Shown piece after piece: positions 1-9,459 of a DNA stretch of 44,326 nt. Under the pieces are notes generated by a model. The model worked only from the letters and a program-made list of their open reading frames with translations. It was not told the DNA's origin and did no database searches. A program made the translations under genes and the position numbers. The stretch is taken from assembly GCA_964412555.1 (NCBI GenBank), contig CAYPPG010000064.1, positions 1 through 44,326 on the forward strand, read 5' to 3'. The stretch is from CAYPPG01 sp964412555. Lineage in GTDB: Bacteria; Hinthialibacterota; Hinthialibacteria; Hinthialibacterales; Hinthialibacteraceae. The first letter of the stretch is position 1. Every line of letters starts with the position of its first letter.

Positions 1-122
1 GCATCAAAATCTTTGTCATACACCATGCCACGAATGCTACCAGCCTGTTCCGCCGAAGTAGCCACAGTTGCAATGTTCACGATGAATATAAAACCCCAGC
101 ATAAAGAACGGCGTTTTACCAT
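1..122 (-). CDS. N-terminal fragment of a secreted protein, probably a TonB-dependent receptor with a carboxypeptidase-like regulatory domain
   Basis: Only the first 40 codons lie in the window; the gene runs off the left edge. The start ATG (122-120) overlaps the stop of the upstream TPR gene by 7 nt, so the two are translationally coupled. Translation starts MVKRRSLCWGFIFIVNIATV, a basic N-terminus followed by a hydrophobic signal segment ending near ATSAEQA. It continues AGSIRGMVYDKDFDA, which looks like the first strand of a carboxypeptidase regulatory-like domain; such domains commonly cap the N-terminus of TonB-dependent receptors. The signal peptide and overlap are seen directly; the receptor identity is inferred from this short stretch and from the linked TPR and beta-helix genes. 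Confidence 0.6.
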   Translation of the reverse strand, partial: MVKRRSLCWGFIFIVNIATVATSAEQAGSIRGMVYDKDFD

Positions 123-1366
123 GGATGATCCAATCCCTCATATATCTGATGTATTCTCGCCCACAATTCAGAATCAGGCTCGACAGCATGTAAGGCCATG
201 GAAGCACAAGTTGCCGATAAATCTTCGGCTCTCGGTCGGGAATTGGGATTTTCCACTCCCTCCTCAATCGCTCGTTTATAAACGGACAATGCACGTTCCG
301 TTTCGCCCATCGCTTGATACGCTTCCGCAAGAGGACGAAGCGCTCCGGCTCGCCATATGTTCACAATCGTACTCCCCTGTTTTTCAAAGAGATCAAGCGC
401 TGCATCGGCTTCGTCTCGAGCCTTTTGCGTATCACCAGACCGATACTGTAATTCGGCCAGCCTCGCCATCATGGAAATGCGATGTTCCAGACGCCATTGA
501 TACTTGTTGAACATAAGGCATGCATGATTGGTCAATTCAAGTGCCTTGCTTCGATCGGAATGCTCCAAGGCAAATTCGGCAAGTTGCATCAGTAATTCAA
601 TTCGAAAAAAAATAGGCACGGTGTTCCAAGAACTTTTGATTTTCTCTTCCAATAATGAACGCCGTTGTGCGTCATCATAAAAACGGTTAAAGAGTTCGGC
701 ACAGGCTTTCAAAGCATTGTTCACGAGATCGAAATTCCCGGATTCAAGGAGCACATCCAACTCTTTGATTTGATCGTGGAAAGACTCTTCGTCGCTTTTC
801 ATTGCCTTGACCTGTGCAACTTTTCCTGATTCGGAATCGACCACCCCCGCTTCAAACTTTTCGGCCAATTGATATTGTCCCAGCCAGGTATGTGTTTGGG
901 CGATTTTCACTCGAATACGGTCTCTACGCCAATCTTCTTCACCTTCGGCAACTTTCTCGGCAAAATCCAAATACTGTTGCACGTTTTCGGTTAAACCGTG
1001 GCGTACACAGTAAAAAGCCAATTTGGCATACCCAAGACCGCGCCGCCAATTGTCGATTTTTTTGATATACTCAAGTACCTTTTGAGGTTGATCAAGTTTG
1101 AAACAGGTATCGACAATTTTTTCCTGTGCCCTGCAACGGTCTTTGATATGGGGATGAATCGGGATTTTCGCAGCCGTCTCAAAAGCAATCTCCAACAATT
1201 GGTTTTGATAATCAGCCAGTGTTTTATTGGAAATGTCATCCAATATTTTATCGTTGTTTTCCGTGCCGGTACTTTCTTTTGCATAACCTTGGAAACTGTA
1301 ACTTGTTAGAAAAAAAGCAGAACCAACAATTAGCAAAAAAAGGCATCTGATTTTTGTAACGGTCAT
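116..1366 (-). CDS. Secreted tetratricopeptide-repeat protein
   Basis: A 416-residue protein starting MTVTKIRCLFLLIVGSAFFL, a typical signal peptide. An in-frame ATG 33 nt further upstream (1399) would put charged residues ahead of the signal, so 1366 is preferred. The body is alpha-helical with TPR-like units such as LAELQYRSGDTQKARDEADA and LAEAYQAMGETERALSVYKR in the C-terminal half (about residues 310-380), and more divergent repeats earlier. TPR proteins are protein-binding scaffolds; no enzymatic motif is visible. It sits directly upstream of, and overlaps, a probable TonB-dependent receptor and lies downstream of a secreted beta-helix-like protein, so a role in a periplasmic or outer-membrane complex is plausible but unproven. 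Confidence 0.8.
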   Translation of the reverse strand: MTVTKIRCLFLLIVGSAFFLTSYSFQGYAKESTGTENNDKILDDISNKTLADYQNQLLEIAFETAAKIPIHPHIKDRCRAQEKIVDTCFKLDQPQKVLEYIKKIDNWRRGLGYAKLAFYCVRHGLTENVQQYLDFAEKVAEGEEDWRRDRIRVKIAQTHTWLGQYQLAEKFEAGVVDSESGKVAQVKAMKSDEESFHDQIKELDVLLESGNFDLVNNALKACAELFNRFYDDAQRRSLLEEKIKSSWNTVPIFFRIELLMQLAEFALEHSDRSKALELTNHACLMFNKYQWRLEHRISMMARLAELQYRSGDTQKARDEADAALDLFEKQGSTIVNIWRAGALRPLAEAYQAMGETERALSVYKRAIEEGVENPNSRPRAEDLSATCASMALHAVEPDSELWARIHQIYEGLDHPW

Positions 1367-1751
1367 AGGTATTCCGATTTCCTTTCTCTCAAAAAACATC
1401 TATCGCTGAAACGCGGTTTTTTGAATCGCAGGGTGAGAGGTGCGCCTTTACATTATTTGTTGTAATCATTGAAGATGCCGGTTTATAAGATCGAATGATC
1501 CATGAAGATGTTAAAATTTGAACTATTTAAAATTAAGTTCTAAAAGTATTTGGTCGTTTTTTTTATTGATCTACTTTGCCCATATTTCGTGACATATTGC
1601 CTGAAATTCACTCTGGAAGAACTGAATTTTATCCTAACGGTGTTAGTGTTTGGTTAGATATTTGTTGTGATACTGTTAAGTAAAAGGGAAGTGATCACAG
1701 AACATAATCAATGTGAAAAACACACCAGTAAATTAATACAGGTAAAATGAA
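1367..1751. other. AT-rich intergenic stretch without a recognisable gene
   Basis: This separates two minus-strand genes and must contain the promoter of the TPR gene. It is AT-rich with several T and A runs. I see no convincing ORF, tRNA or repeat unit in it; a clear promoter could not be fixed by eye. Confidence 0.5.
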
Positions 1752-1783
1752 CTGATGGCAGGGCACAAGGCCACTGCCATCAG
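1752..1783 (-). terminator. Hairpin, probable terminator of the beta-helix protein gene
   Basis: Perfect 10-bp inverted repeat: CTGATGGCAG at 1752-1761 and CTGCCATCAG at 1774-1783, with a 12-nt loop. It lies 33 nt beyond the stop of the minus-strand gene that ends at 1816. The stretch after the stem on the minus strand is only modestly T-rich (it contains TTTT), so this is a weak intrinsic terminator or an mRNA-stabilising hairpin. Confidence 0.45.
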
Positions 1784-1815
1784 CGTATCTCTTGAACACA
1801 TGTATCGTAAAACAA

Positions 1816-3357
1816 TTATTTCATTTCGGACCAATTATCAAAGGAACTGGATGCAACCGTCATGCCATAGGCATCCACCGCTGTCCACCCTACCAACCAG
1901 TTGGCGTTTGGCGAAAAGCCGCCACGGTATTGGGCCGTTGTGAAAAAGCCGTCGTTCGGGGCAGTATTCACGCTGGTAAGCGCATCGTTTGCCGGTAGCG
2001 GGTTGATGAATTCAACGGGAAGAATTTGCTTTCCACCCTTTTCAACCAAGTCACCGCGTCTAAGTTCTTGAATCGGACTGTTTTCGGCGGTTACGTTATT
2101 GTTCCCGGCATCTCGTACACCAAGCCGATCCGCTTCCGTGTAAGCATCTTCATGCTGGTTATTGTAAAACACACAATCGGTGATTTCCGCGAGATTGCCG
2201 GAAGTTTGAACCGTGTAGAGTTCCGCCGGATTGGCTGCACCAATGTTGACCGGAGAAGTATAGGTGTATGGAGTGGTCCATGTTTCATCCCAAGACAACG
2301 TCCCGTTATGACCATACCCCTGCGCTCCGTCACCATCTATGTTGTCAGGACGAACGAGTTGTTCACCAAGTTCCATAAAGATGCAATTGCGGTATTGAAC
2401 ATGCGCATTGTCACGCCAGACTGTACCGCCATCACCATCAATGGGCTGACCGATTACAGTAAAGTTGTAAATAGTGGAAGTGGTGACAGGCTGGGCATCG
2501 GAATCTTCCGCACCGTCCGTCTCGAAGCAGTTGTCACCAACGCCGGAACCTTGGGAAGCATCCAAACTGTATCCTTGAACAATGAGACCAAACTGTGCTT
2601 TCCCGCGCCATCCTTCATCGACGTCGAAACTATCATCGCCGATATTCCAGATATTCACATATTTGAGATTGACGGTTCCGCCCCAAATTTCGATTCCATC
2701 GTCTACATTGTTCATGATTTCGACGTGATCGATGTCTGTTTCACGGCCGATAGCACCCAATGACAGTCCGTTCAGCTCATTGGCCAAGCCGATCACTTTT
2801 CCGCCATAACGAATCGAGAGATAACTGATGGAGCCGCTATCGTCGTTGTCATTATCTCCACCGTACATGACTTTGGGATCACCTTCAAAATCACCGGTCA
2901 AACCTTCCATCTGTTTTTCATTCAATCCTGTCGGCTCTTTGGTATTGTCGCCGACGGGTTCACCGCCGTAATGGGAAGCGGAAATCAATCCATTTCCCAT
3001 AATGGTCAGGTTTCCCCACTCGTTGGCGCCTTCATGCCACGAGGTCAATGTGTCATTGCTTGAGGTCATGATAACAGGATTATTCGCTGTTCCGTTTACA
3101 AAGATTTTCGCCCCGCGAGCCACAGCCAAACTCCCACCTTGACCAGCAGTACTCTGAACGAGTGTCCCGGGTTCGATCGTCAGTGTTGCGCCCGGCATAA
3201 CATAAATCTGGTTCTGCAGGTTATACACATTATCTGCAGTCCACGTTTGAGAAGTCGTGATATTATCCCTTATCAAAATTTCCGCCGCTGTTGCTGTAGT
3301 GGTGATGGCAAATCCTATCACTACGGTAAGCAACAAAGTCTTTTTCATGTTCTTCAT
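1816..3357 (-). CDS. Secreted beta-helix-like surface or periplasmic protein
   Basis: 513 residues, preceded by an AAGGAA ribosome site about 9 nt before the ATG. Residues 1-24 are a clean signal peptide (KKTLLLTVVIGFAITTTATA, then AEI). The mature protein opens with a segment typical of secreted right-handed beta-helix proteins (MPGATLTIEPGTLVQS, then ARGAKIFVNGTANNPVIMTS). It continues with repeated strands rich in Asn, Gly and Asp, such as SISYLSIRYGGKV, IDHVEIMNNVDDGIEIWGG and LKYVNIWNIGDDSFDVDEG, as expected for stacked coils. No C-terminal sorting domain, lipobox or membrane anchor is visible. Its substrate is unknown. It is followed on the same strand by the TPR gene and the probable TonB receptor, suggesting a shared cell-envelope function, but 450 bp and a hairpin separate it from them. 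Confidence 0.7.
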   Translation of the reverse strand: MKNMKKTLLLTVVIGFAITTTATAAEILIRDNITTSQTWTADNVYNLQNQIYVMPGATLTIEPGTLVQSTAGQGGSLAVARGAKIFVNGTANNPVIMTSSNDTLTSWHEGANEWGNLTIMGNGLISASHYGGEPVGDNTKEPTGLNEKQMEGLTGDFEGDPKVMYGGDNDNDDSGSISYLSIRYGGKVIGLANELNGLSLGAIGRETDIDHVEIMNNVDDGIEIWGGTVNLKYVNIWNIGDDSFDVDEGWRGKAQFGLIVQGYSLDASQGSGVGDNCFETDGAEDSDAQPVTTSTIYNFTVIGQPIDGDGGTVWRDNAHVQYRNCIFMELGEQLVRPDNIDGDGAQGYGHNGTLSWDETWTTPYTYTSPVNIGAANPAELYTVQTSGNLAEITDCVFYNNQHEDAYTEADRLGVRDAGNNNVTAENSPIQELRRGDLVEKGGKQILPVEFINPLPANDALTSVNTAPNDGFFTTAQYRGGFSPNANWLVGWTAVDAYGMTVASSSFDNWSEMK

Positions 3358-3513
3358 AATCCAAATTCCTTTCTGTGCTGTAACAGCATGAATGATTTTT
3401 TAACACATAAATTTGTAAGGTTTTTCTGTTAGGAGAGGATTAAGAAGGTGTTAGAATCAGAATAATTTGTTTCGAAACCTATGAACTATTTTCTTTCTGG
3501 GGAAAAGTGACTA

Positions 3514-4950
3514 TCACTCAGAGATATTATTCACAGCGCTCCATCCCCCGCCAAGTGCTTTGTATAGACGAACAAGATGAGTGGAGATTTCGCCTTCGCT
3601 AACTGCCAATGAATCCTGCAGCGATAAAAGGGAACGCTGGGCATCCAGAACATTGTTGAAATCGGATAATCCATTAATGTATTGATCTTGTGACACTTCC
3701 ACCGCTCGCTGCGCCGCTTGAACCGCGTCTCTGAGAGCGGATCGCCGTTCTTGTTCCTCCGCATAATCCGTCAGAGCGTCTCGGACTTCTTTCACCGCAG
3801 CCAAGACGGTCTTCTCGTAGCGAGCCAGAAATTGTTCTTGCAATGCGGTTTGCACTCGGATGTTGCCACGAATGGACCCGGCATGAAAAATCGGCCAGGA
3901 AATACTCGGGCCAAACGCCCAGGTTTTGCTGTTCCACGAAAGAAACGAGCTGGTATCAATCGATTCCAAACCAATGGATCCAAAGAGAAAAAATTTGGGA
4001 TAGAGCTGCGCCTCTGCCGCGCCGATGCGAGCGGTCTGCGCTGCGAGTTGCCGCTCCGCCTCGCGAATGTCGGGACGCCGCCTTAGGGAGTTCGCCGGAA
4101 TTCCCGTGACGATTTTGAGGGAAGAAACAGGGATCGGCTTCGGTTCTTGCAAGAGTGCATGCAGTTCTCCCGGCATAGTTCCAGTCAATACTCCCAGCGC
4201 ATTTTTCACACTTTCTAAGCCGCTGCGAATCGTTGGAATCATAGACCGCGTTCTTTCGAGATTGTATTTGGCTTGCTGGAGCGCCAACTCGTTGATCAAC
4301 CCAGCCTCATAACTGGACTTTAAAATCTCATACGTTTCAATTTGGTTGTCCAAATTCGTTTCCGCCACCTGCAACCGTCTTTGAAACGTTCGCAACGTAA
4401 TATAACTTTGAGCGACTTCAGCAGCCAAAGAAACCCAAACAGCATTCAGATTCTCTTCCCGGGACTGTAAATCGGCATAAGCGGCTTCGATATCCCGGCG
4501 TCTCCCCCCGAAAATATCGATTTCCCAATTCGCATCGAATCCTGCACGATAAAAATCGTTTTCTCCCGTTTTAAACACCGTGCTTTCACTAGATCGAGTT
4601 TTTTCATAGCTTCCACGCGCGTCCAGCATAGGAAATAATTCCGCCCGTCTGATCCCCAACATTCCTCGGGCTTCCCGAACGCTTGCTTGTGCTTCCTGAA
4701 TATCCAAACTCCCGGAAAGGGCTTGCTGGATCAAATCGGTTAGAAGGGGATCCTCCAACGTATTCCACCAGTCGGCTAGCAGTTCCGGTGTAATCTCCCC
4801 TTGCTCTGAGGTCGCCTGACTCGTCGGTTGCTGAAGAACATCGGAATAATCAGGCTGCGGTAACTCCGGTTGTGTGTAGTCGGGACCGACAGTAACACAG
4901 CCGGAGATGAATAACGATAAAAAGAAAAGTATAATATATTGAAATCCCAT
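3514..4950 (-). CDS. Outer-membrane efflux lipoprotein (OprM/NodT family)
   Basis: The channel-tunnel component of a tripartite RND exporter. The start ATG at 4950-4948 overlaps the TAA of the pump gene (TAATG), so it is translationally coupled; a longer in-frame reading upstream would run inside the pump gene. The 478-residue product begins MGFQYIILFFLSLFISGCV, a lipoprotein signal with the lipobox Cys at residue 18, followed by VGPDYTQPELP, the hallmark N-terminus of the NodT/OprM family. Two TolC-like repeats follow, with motifs such as SLAAEVAQSYITLRTFQRRL and RRRPDIREAERQLAAQTARI in the second half. Length and architecture fit the family fully. It is the last gene of the tetR-adaptor-pump-channel operon. 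Confidence 0.95.
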   Translation of the reverse strand: MGFQYIILFFLSLFISGCVTVGPDYTQPELPQPDYSDVLQQPTSQATSEQGEITPELLADWWNTLEDPLLTDLIQQALSGSLDIQEAQASVREARGMLGIRRAELFPMLDARGSYEKTRSSESTVFKTGENDFYRAGFDANWEIDIFGGRRRDIEAAYADLQSREENLNAVWVSLAAEVAQSYITLRTFQRRLQVAETNLDNQIETYEILKSSYEAGLINELALQQAKYNLERTRSMIPTIRSGLESVKNALGVLTGTMPGELHALLQEPKPIPVSSLKIVTGIPANSLRRRPDIREAERQLAAQTARIGAAEAQLYPKFFLFGSIGLESIDTSSFLSWNSKTWAFGPSISWPIFHAGSIRGNIRVQTALQEQFLARYEKTVLAAVKEVRDALTDYAEEQERRSALRDAVQAAQRAVEVSQDQYINGLSDFNNVLDAQRSLLSLQDSLAVSEGEISTHLVRLYKALGGGWSAVNNISE

Positions 4951-7900
4951 TAAGATGCCTCCTCGCTGGATGCTTGAGAAATAGGTTCTTTCCCTTTGAC
5001 CTTTTCCCGTAAACTTTGAAACAAGACATACAAGGCGGGAATCAAGAAAATCCCAAAAACGGTTGCCACTGTCATCCCCGCGCAAACGGTCGTTCCGATA
5101 GCTTTTCGGCTTGCCGCTCCAGCTCCCGATGCAAATACCATCGGCAGGGTCCCAAGTACGAACGTAAAGGCCGTCATCAAAACAGCTCGAAATCGTTCTC
5201 CGGCCCCAATCGCCGCTGCCTCGACAATCGAAAATCCGTTTTCCCGCCGATCTTTGGCGAATTCCACAATCAAAATAGCGTTTTTACTGGCAATTCCCAC
5301 CAGCATGATCAATCCCAACTGAGCATAGATACTCAAGGACAATCCGGCCTGCTCCAAACCGATCAGCGCCCCGAATATGGCCACCGGTAAGGAAAGAATG
5401 ACGGTAATCGGTATCGTCCAACTTTCGTATTGTGCAACCAGGAAAAGATAACCGAATACAAGAGCCATCACCATGAGAATCATCCCTTGGCTTTCTGTCT
5501 TCTTTTCCTGATAACTCATCCCCGCCCACGCGACAGAATACCCTTGCGGTAAGGATTCATGCGCAATCCGTTCAATGGCAGACATAGCCTGTCCGGAACT
5601 GACGTGCGGGAAAGCATTGGCCGTAATGGAGGCCGTCGGAAAAAGATTGAAACGTTCCACCTGACGGGGAGCGGGAATCGTTCGAAGCGTGGCCAGCGCG
5701 TTGACCGGTACCATGGCCCCGGTTGTACTTTTGACATAAATCTGCTTGATATCTTGGATATTTTTCCGGTACGGCCAATCCGATTGCACATTCACCTGAT
5801 ACACTTGGCTCCCCAAGTTAATATCATTGACATACCGGGATCCCAAGTACGATTGAAGCGTGTTGAACACATTGGCGACGGGAACATTCATCGACTCCGC
5901 TTTCTCACGGTTCAAATCCAGGAACAGGTGCGGCGTGTTGGCTTCGTATGAACTGAACGCAAACATGATCTCCGGTGCTTGGTTGGTTTTGGCCAAGAAA
6001 TCCTTCAATGTCGTTTCCAGTTTCTGCGGATCGTTTTCTTCTGTAGACTGAAGGCGGATTTCAAGGCCTCCACTCGTACCCAGCCCTCGAATAGCAGGGG
6101 GAGTGAACAGGTTAATCTTTGCCTCTGGAACATCATTCATTTTTCGGCGCAGTTTCTCCACAAGGGCCGATGCATGAAGGGAGGGATCGCTTCGTTGGTT
6201 CCAATGATCCAAAACCGACACCATGAATCCCATATTTTCTCCTCGTCCCCCGATCAAACTGAAACCGGCAACCGCCACAGATGAATGAACCCCTGGTGTG
6301 TCTAATACCCATGGAGTGATCTTTTCAAGAACCTGCTTGGTTCGCGGGAGATTCGAACCTTCCGGAAGTTGGATGGCAAAATAGATTACTCCTTGATCTT
6401 CATCCGGAAGAAAAGAGGCTGGTATGGAAAACAACAGTATGCCGGTTGCTGCAATGACAAGCAAAAGACAACCGACGGTTATCACCAAGCGTAGCGAAAG
6501 CCATGTAGAAAGAGTAATGTAACCGCTTCTGAATCGATTGAGTATACTATTGAACCAAACCAAGGGACCGTGTTTTTTGGTTTTGGGAATACGAAGCATC
6601 GTGGCACACAACGCCGGACTGAGCGTCAATGCTGTTACCATCGAAAACAAGACAGCGGAGGATATGGCAACTGCGAATTGCCGGTAAATACTCCCGGTTA
6701 TTCCGGCGACAAAAGCGACAGGGACAAAGATAGCCAACAACACCAACGTCGCTGCGACAATCGCCCCTGTGACTTGGTCCATCGTTTTGATAGTGGCCGA
6801 TTTCGGATCCAGTTTTTCTTCCTCCATGAGGTGAATAACCCGCTCCACAACGATAATGGCGTTGTCCACCACAACCCCAATCGCTAAAATCAAACCGAAG
6901 AGTGTAAGAAGATTGATACTGTAACCAAGTATCATAAAGACAGCGAAGGTGGTGAGCAAAGAAACCGGTATCGCTAATGTTGGAATCAGTGTCGCCCGCC
7001 AATCCTGAAGAAAAATATAACAAACCAGAACCACTAGAAAAAAGGTAAGCAAGAGAGTGGTTATGATTTCTTGAACACTGATACGAACGAATTCCGTAGC
7101 ATCATACAACATAACATATTCAAAGTCCTCGGGAAATTGTTCGGAAAGTTGCTCCAATTCTCGATAGACGGCATCCATAGCTTCGAGCGCATTGGTTCCA
7201 GGGGTTTGGCTGATCATAATCCCCGTTCCAGGCGCCCGGTTCCCGAATGCTTCGTCCGCATAGCGATCTCCCCCCATTTCCACTCGCCCGACATCTTTCA
7301 GGCGCACCAATGCGCTGTCTTCATTGGTCGCAACCACGATCTCTTCGAAATCATCGGGATCGTTCAATCGGCCTTTGGCCTGCAAAGATAATGCCAAGGG
7401 AACATTTTCATTTCCCGGAGATGAACCAATCGATCCGAGGGAGGCTTGTATGTTCTGATTGCGAATCGCAGTAACGATATCATTGGGTCCCAAACCAAGA
7501 GCAGTCAACCGATTGGAATCGAGCCATACTCGCATGCTATATTCGGGACCGAAAACGATGATTCCACCAACACCGGGAATCCGTTTTAACACATTTTTTA
7601 CATGATTATGAACATAGTTACTAATATAAAAACGGTCATAGGTGCTGTTGGGTGATTGGAAAAAAGCAACACCCAACATACCGGAAGAGCGAGTACTGAC
7701 CTCGATCCCCTGCCGGGCGACTTCTTCAGGTAGTTTCGTTGTCGCCTGCTGCACTCGGTTTTGCACGCGCACCTGGGCAATATCCAAATCCGTACCGACC
7801 GCAAAAGTAACCGTCAACTCATAATTTCCGGCATCATCGCTACTGGAAGACATATAAATCATGTCTTCCACTCCGTTCATCTCTTCTTCCAACGTGGAGG

Positions 7901-8087
7901 CGACTGTATTGGCAATGACCTCGGAACTGGCGCCGGGATAGCGGGTAGCGACAATGATCTCCGGCGGTGTCACTTCGGGATACTGGGCAACCGGTAAAGA
8001 AATCGCAGCCAATACCCCGGCGAGTGTTAATACAATCGAAATGACGCCGGCAAACCGTGGGCGATCAATAAAAATCCTTAAATTCAT
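4950..8087 (-). CDS. RND multidrug efflux permease (HAE1, AcrB/MexB-like)
   Basis: A 1045-residue inner-membrane proton/drug antiporter, the normal length of the hydrophobic/amphiphilic efflux family. It begins MNLRIFIDRPRFAGVISIVL, has the family N-terminal sequence LPVAQYPEVTPPEI, two large periplasmic loops and twelve predicted membrane segments. The proton-relay segment in TM4 reads VVDNAIIVVE, where E. coli AcrB has two adjacent Asp (D407, D408); here the second is Asn, as in many non-proteobacterial homologues. The TM10 Lys is present in GIASKNAILIVEFAKD. The ATG follows the adaptor stop after 3 nt, with a GGGGGAGAG ribosome site. Substrates cannot be predicted from sequence. Confidence 0.96.
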   Translation of the reverse strand: MNLRIFIDRPRFAGVISIVLTLAGVLAAISLPVAQYPEVTPPEIIVATRYPGASSEVIANTVASTLEEEMNGVEDMIYMSSSSDDAGNYELTVTFAVGTDLDIAQVRVQNRVQQATTKLPEEVARQGIEVSTRSSGMLGVAFFQSPNSTYDRFYISNYVHNHVKNVLKRIPGVGGIIVFGPEYSMRVWLDSNRLTALGLGPNDIVTAIRNQNIQASLGSIGSSPGNENVPLALSLQAKGRLNDPDDFEEIVVATNEDSALVRLKDVGRVEMGGDRYADEAFGNRAPGTGIMISQTPGTNALEAMDAVYRELEQLSEQFPEDFEYVMLYDATEFVRISVQEIITTLLLTFFLVVLVCYIFLQDWRATLIPTLAIPVSLLTTFAVFMILGYSINLLTLFGLILAIGVVVDNAIIVVERVIHLMEEEKLDPKSATIKTMDQVTGAIVAATLVLLAIFVPVAFVAGITGSIYRQFAVAISSAVLFSMVTALTLSPALCATMLRIPKTKKHGPLVWFNSILNRFRSGYITLSTWLSLRLVITVGCLLLVIAATGILLFSIPASFLPDEDQGVIYFAIQLPEGSNLPRTKQVLEKITPWVLDTPGVHSSVAVAGFSLIGGRGENMGFMVSVLDHWNQRSDPSLHASALVEKLRRKMNDVPEAKINLFTPPAIRGLGTSGGLEIRLQSTEENDPQKLETTLKDFLAKTNQAPEIMFAFSSYEANTPHLFLDLNREKAESMNVPVANVFNTLQSYLGSRYVNDINLGSQVYQVNVQSDWPYRKNIQDIKQIYVKSTTGAMVPVNALATLRTIPAPRQVERFNLFPTASITANAFPHVSSGQAMSAIERIAHESLPQGYSVAWAGMSYQEKKTESQGMILMVMALVFGYLFLVAQYESWTIPITVILSLPVAIFGALIGLEQAGLSLSIYAQLGLIMLVGIASKNAILIVEFAKDRRENGFSIVEAAAIGAGERFRAVLMTAFTFVLGTLPMVFASGAGAASRKAIGTTVCAGMTVATVFGIFLIPALYVLFQSLREKVKGKEPISQASSEEAS

Positions 8088-8090
8088 TGC

Positions 8091-9404
8091 TTACTCTCCC
8101 CCTTGACTTTCTTCCGACATGAAAGTGACTTCCTGCCCGGGTTGTACCTTCTGGATGCCGTGTACAATGATCGTTTCACCGGCTGATAGCCCCTTGAGTA
8201 CACTCTGATCATCTTTGATCATGGCACCTACCGTAATACGGCGCTGCTCAACAATTCCTTTTTCATCAACCACAAAAACGTAATGACCTTGCTGATCCAA
8301 TAGAATCGCTTCCTGCGGAATCACCGGAACCATCTGTTGATCTTTCGATTCCATAATGATCGTGACATAACTGCGGGGTATCAGGAGTCCGGAATCATTG
8401 GAAAACCGAACATGAACAGCGATCGTTCCTGTGTCCCGGTCCATTTCGTTGTTCTCAAAATCACGGCTTCCAAGCCCCTCGTACAGCTTCCCATTCGGCA
8501 AACGAATGCGAACTTGAACGACTTCCTCTTTGCTTTTGGTTGTTTCCTCGAGAAGAGTGACATACTCTCGGTCAGTCATGGAGAAAACCACACGAATTGG
8601 ATCGATCTGCACAATACGCGCCAAAAATCCAGAAGAAGGCCCCACATAATTTCCCTTTGTAAGAACAGCTTTCCCGATTTTCCCTGGGATTGAAGAAAGA
8701 ATCTCGGTATATCCCAAATCGATACGAGCTAACTCCAAGTCGGCTTTTGCTTTATGGACTAGCGCTTCCATTTGCTGGACAGCCGTTTGACTTTGTTTAA
8801 TTTTCGCCTTGTGCTGGAGAACCTGTGATTTTGCCTGCTTTTCGTCGCTGATCGCCGTATCCAGATTCGCTTGCACAACACTGCGAGGATCGGCATTCCG
8901 TAAGCGTTCGAGGTATTTTTCCGCCCGATCCAGATTGGCCTCGGCAGCTTCCAAATTTGCCTGTGCCGCAGTCAAATCCGCTTTGGCGCCTTCCAGATTC
9001 GCCTTGGCCTGTTCGAGAGAGGCTTCTGCCAAGGCAACACGCGCTTGATAAGGTTCCTGTTCGATCGTGAAAAGCAGATCCCCCTCTTTCACGAGGCTGC
9101 CTTCCTGAAAATGAACTTGCTCTAGATAGCCGGTGACTTGAGCGGAAACTTCAACGGTCTGAATCGCTTCCACATGCGCAACATATTCCCGTGGTGGTTC
9201 GGCCGGTCCTTCATGTACCGTTTCGGTGACGACTTTCGGTGGCTCAGCCGGTCCACCCATCGGACCTCCCGGCGCTCCTCCCATCGGTGCTCCACCGGGC
9301 ATCATACCGCGCAGGAACCATCCTGCGGCAATAAAAATAAGCAAAACGACAGCTTGCAAAATTGTCTGAATTTTGTTCCCTTTCCGATTCTTGACTTCAC
9401 TCAT
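8091..9404 (-). CDS. RND periplasmic adaptor (membrane fusion protein, MexA/AcrA-like)
   Basis: Joins the RND pump to the outer-membrane channel. 437 residues from the ATG at 9404, set by a GGAG site 7 nt upstream; a TTG one codon earlier is less likely. Residues 10-35 form a single hydrophobic anchor (TILQAVVLLIFIAAGWFL), with no lipobox Cys, followed by a Gly/Pro/Met-rich linker (PMGGAPGGPMGG). Then come the lipoyl half-motif (VSAQVTGYLEQVHFQEGSLV), a long Ala/Gln-rich alpha-hairpin (about residues 105-215) with regular heptads, the second lipoyl half and the beta-barrel domain (LGYTEILSSIPGKIGKAVLT). Second gene of the operon, 55 nt downstream of tetR. Confidence 0.95.
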   Translation of the reverse strand: MSEVKNRKGNKIQTILQAVVLLIFIAAGWFLRGMMPGGAPMGGAPGGPMGGPAEPPKVVTETVHEGPAEPPREYVAHVEAIQTVEVSAQVTGYLEQVHFQEGSLVKEGDLLFTIEQEPYQARVALAEASLEQAKANLEGAKADLTAAQANLEAAEANLDRAEKYLERLRNADPRSVVQANLDTAISDEKQAKSQVLQHKAKIKQSQTAVQQMEALVHKAKADLELARIDLGYTEILSSIPGKIGKAVLTKGNYVGPSSGFLARIVQIDPIRVVFSMTDREYVTLLEETTKSKEEVVQVRIRLPNGKLYEGLGSRDFENNEMDRDTGTIAVHVRFSNDSGLLIPRSYVTIIMESKDQQMVPVIPQEAILLDQQGHYVFVVDEKGIVEQRRITVGAMIKDDQSVLKGLSAGETIIVHGIQKVQPGQEVTFMSEESQGGE

Positions 9405-9459
9405 CAATTAACTCCTTCATCAATAAAATTGGAGCACGGGCATCCCTGCCTGCATCTTT

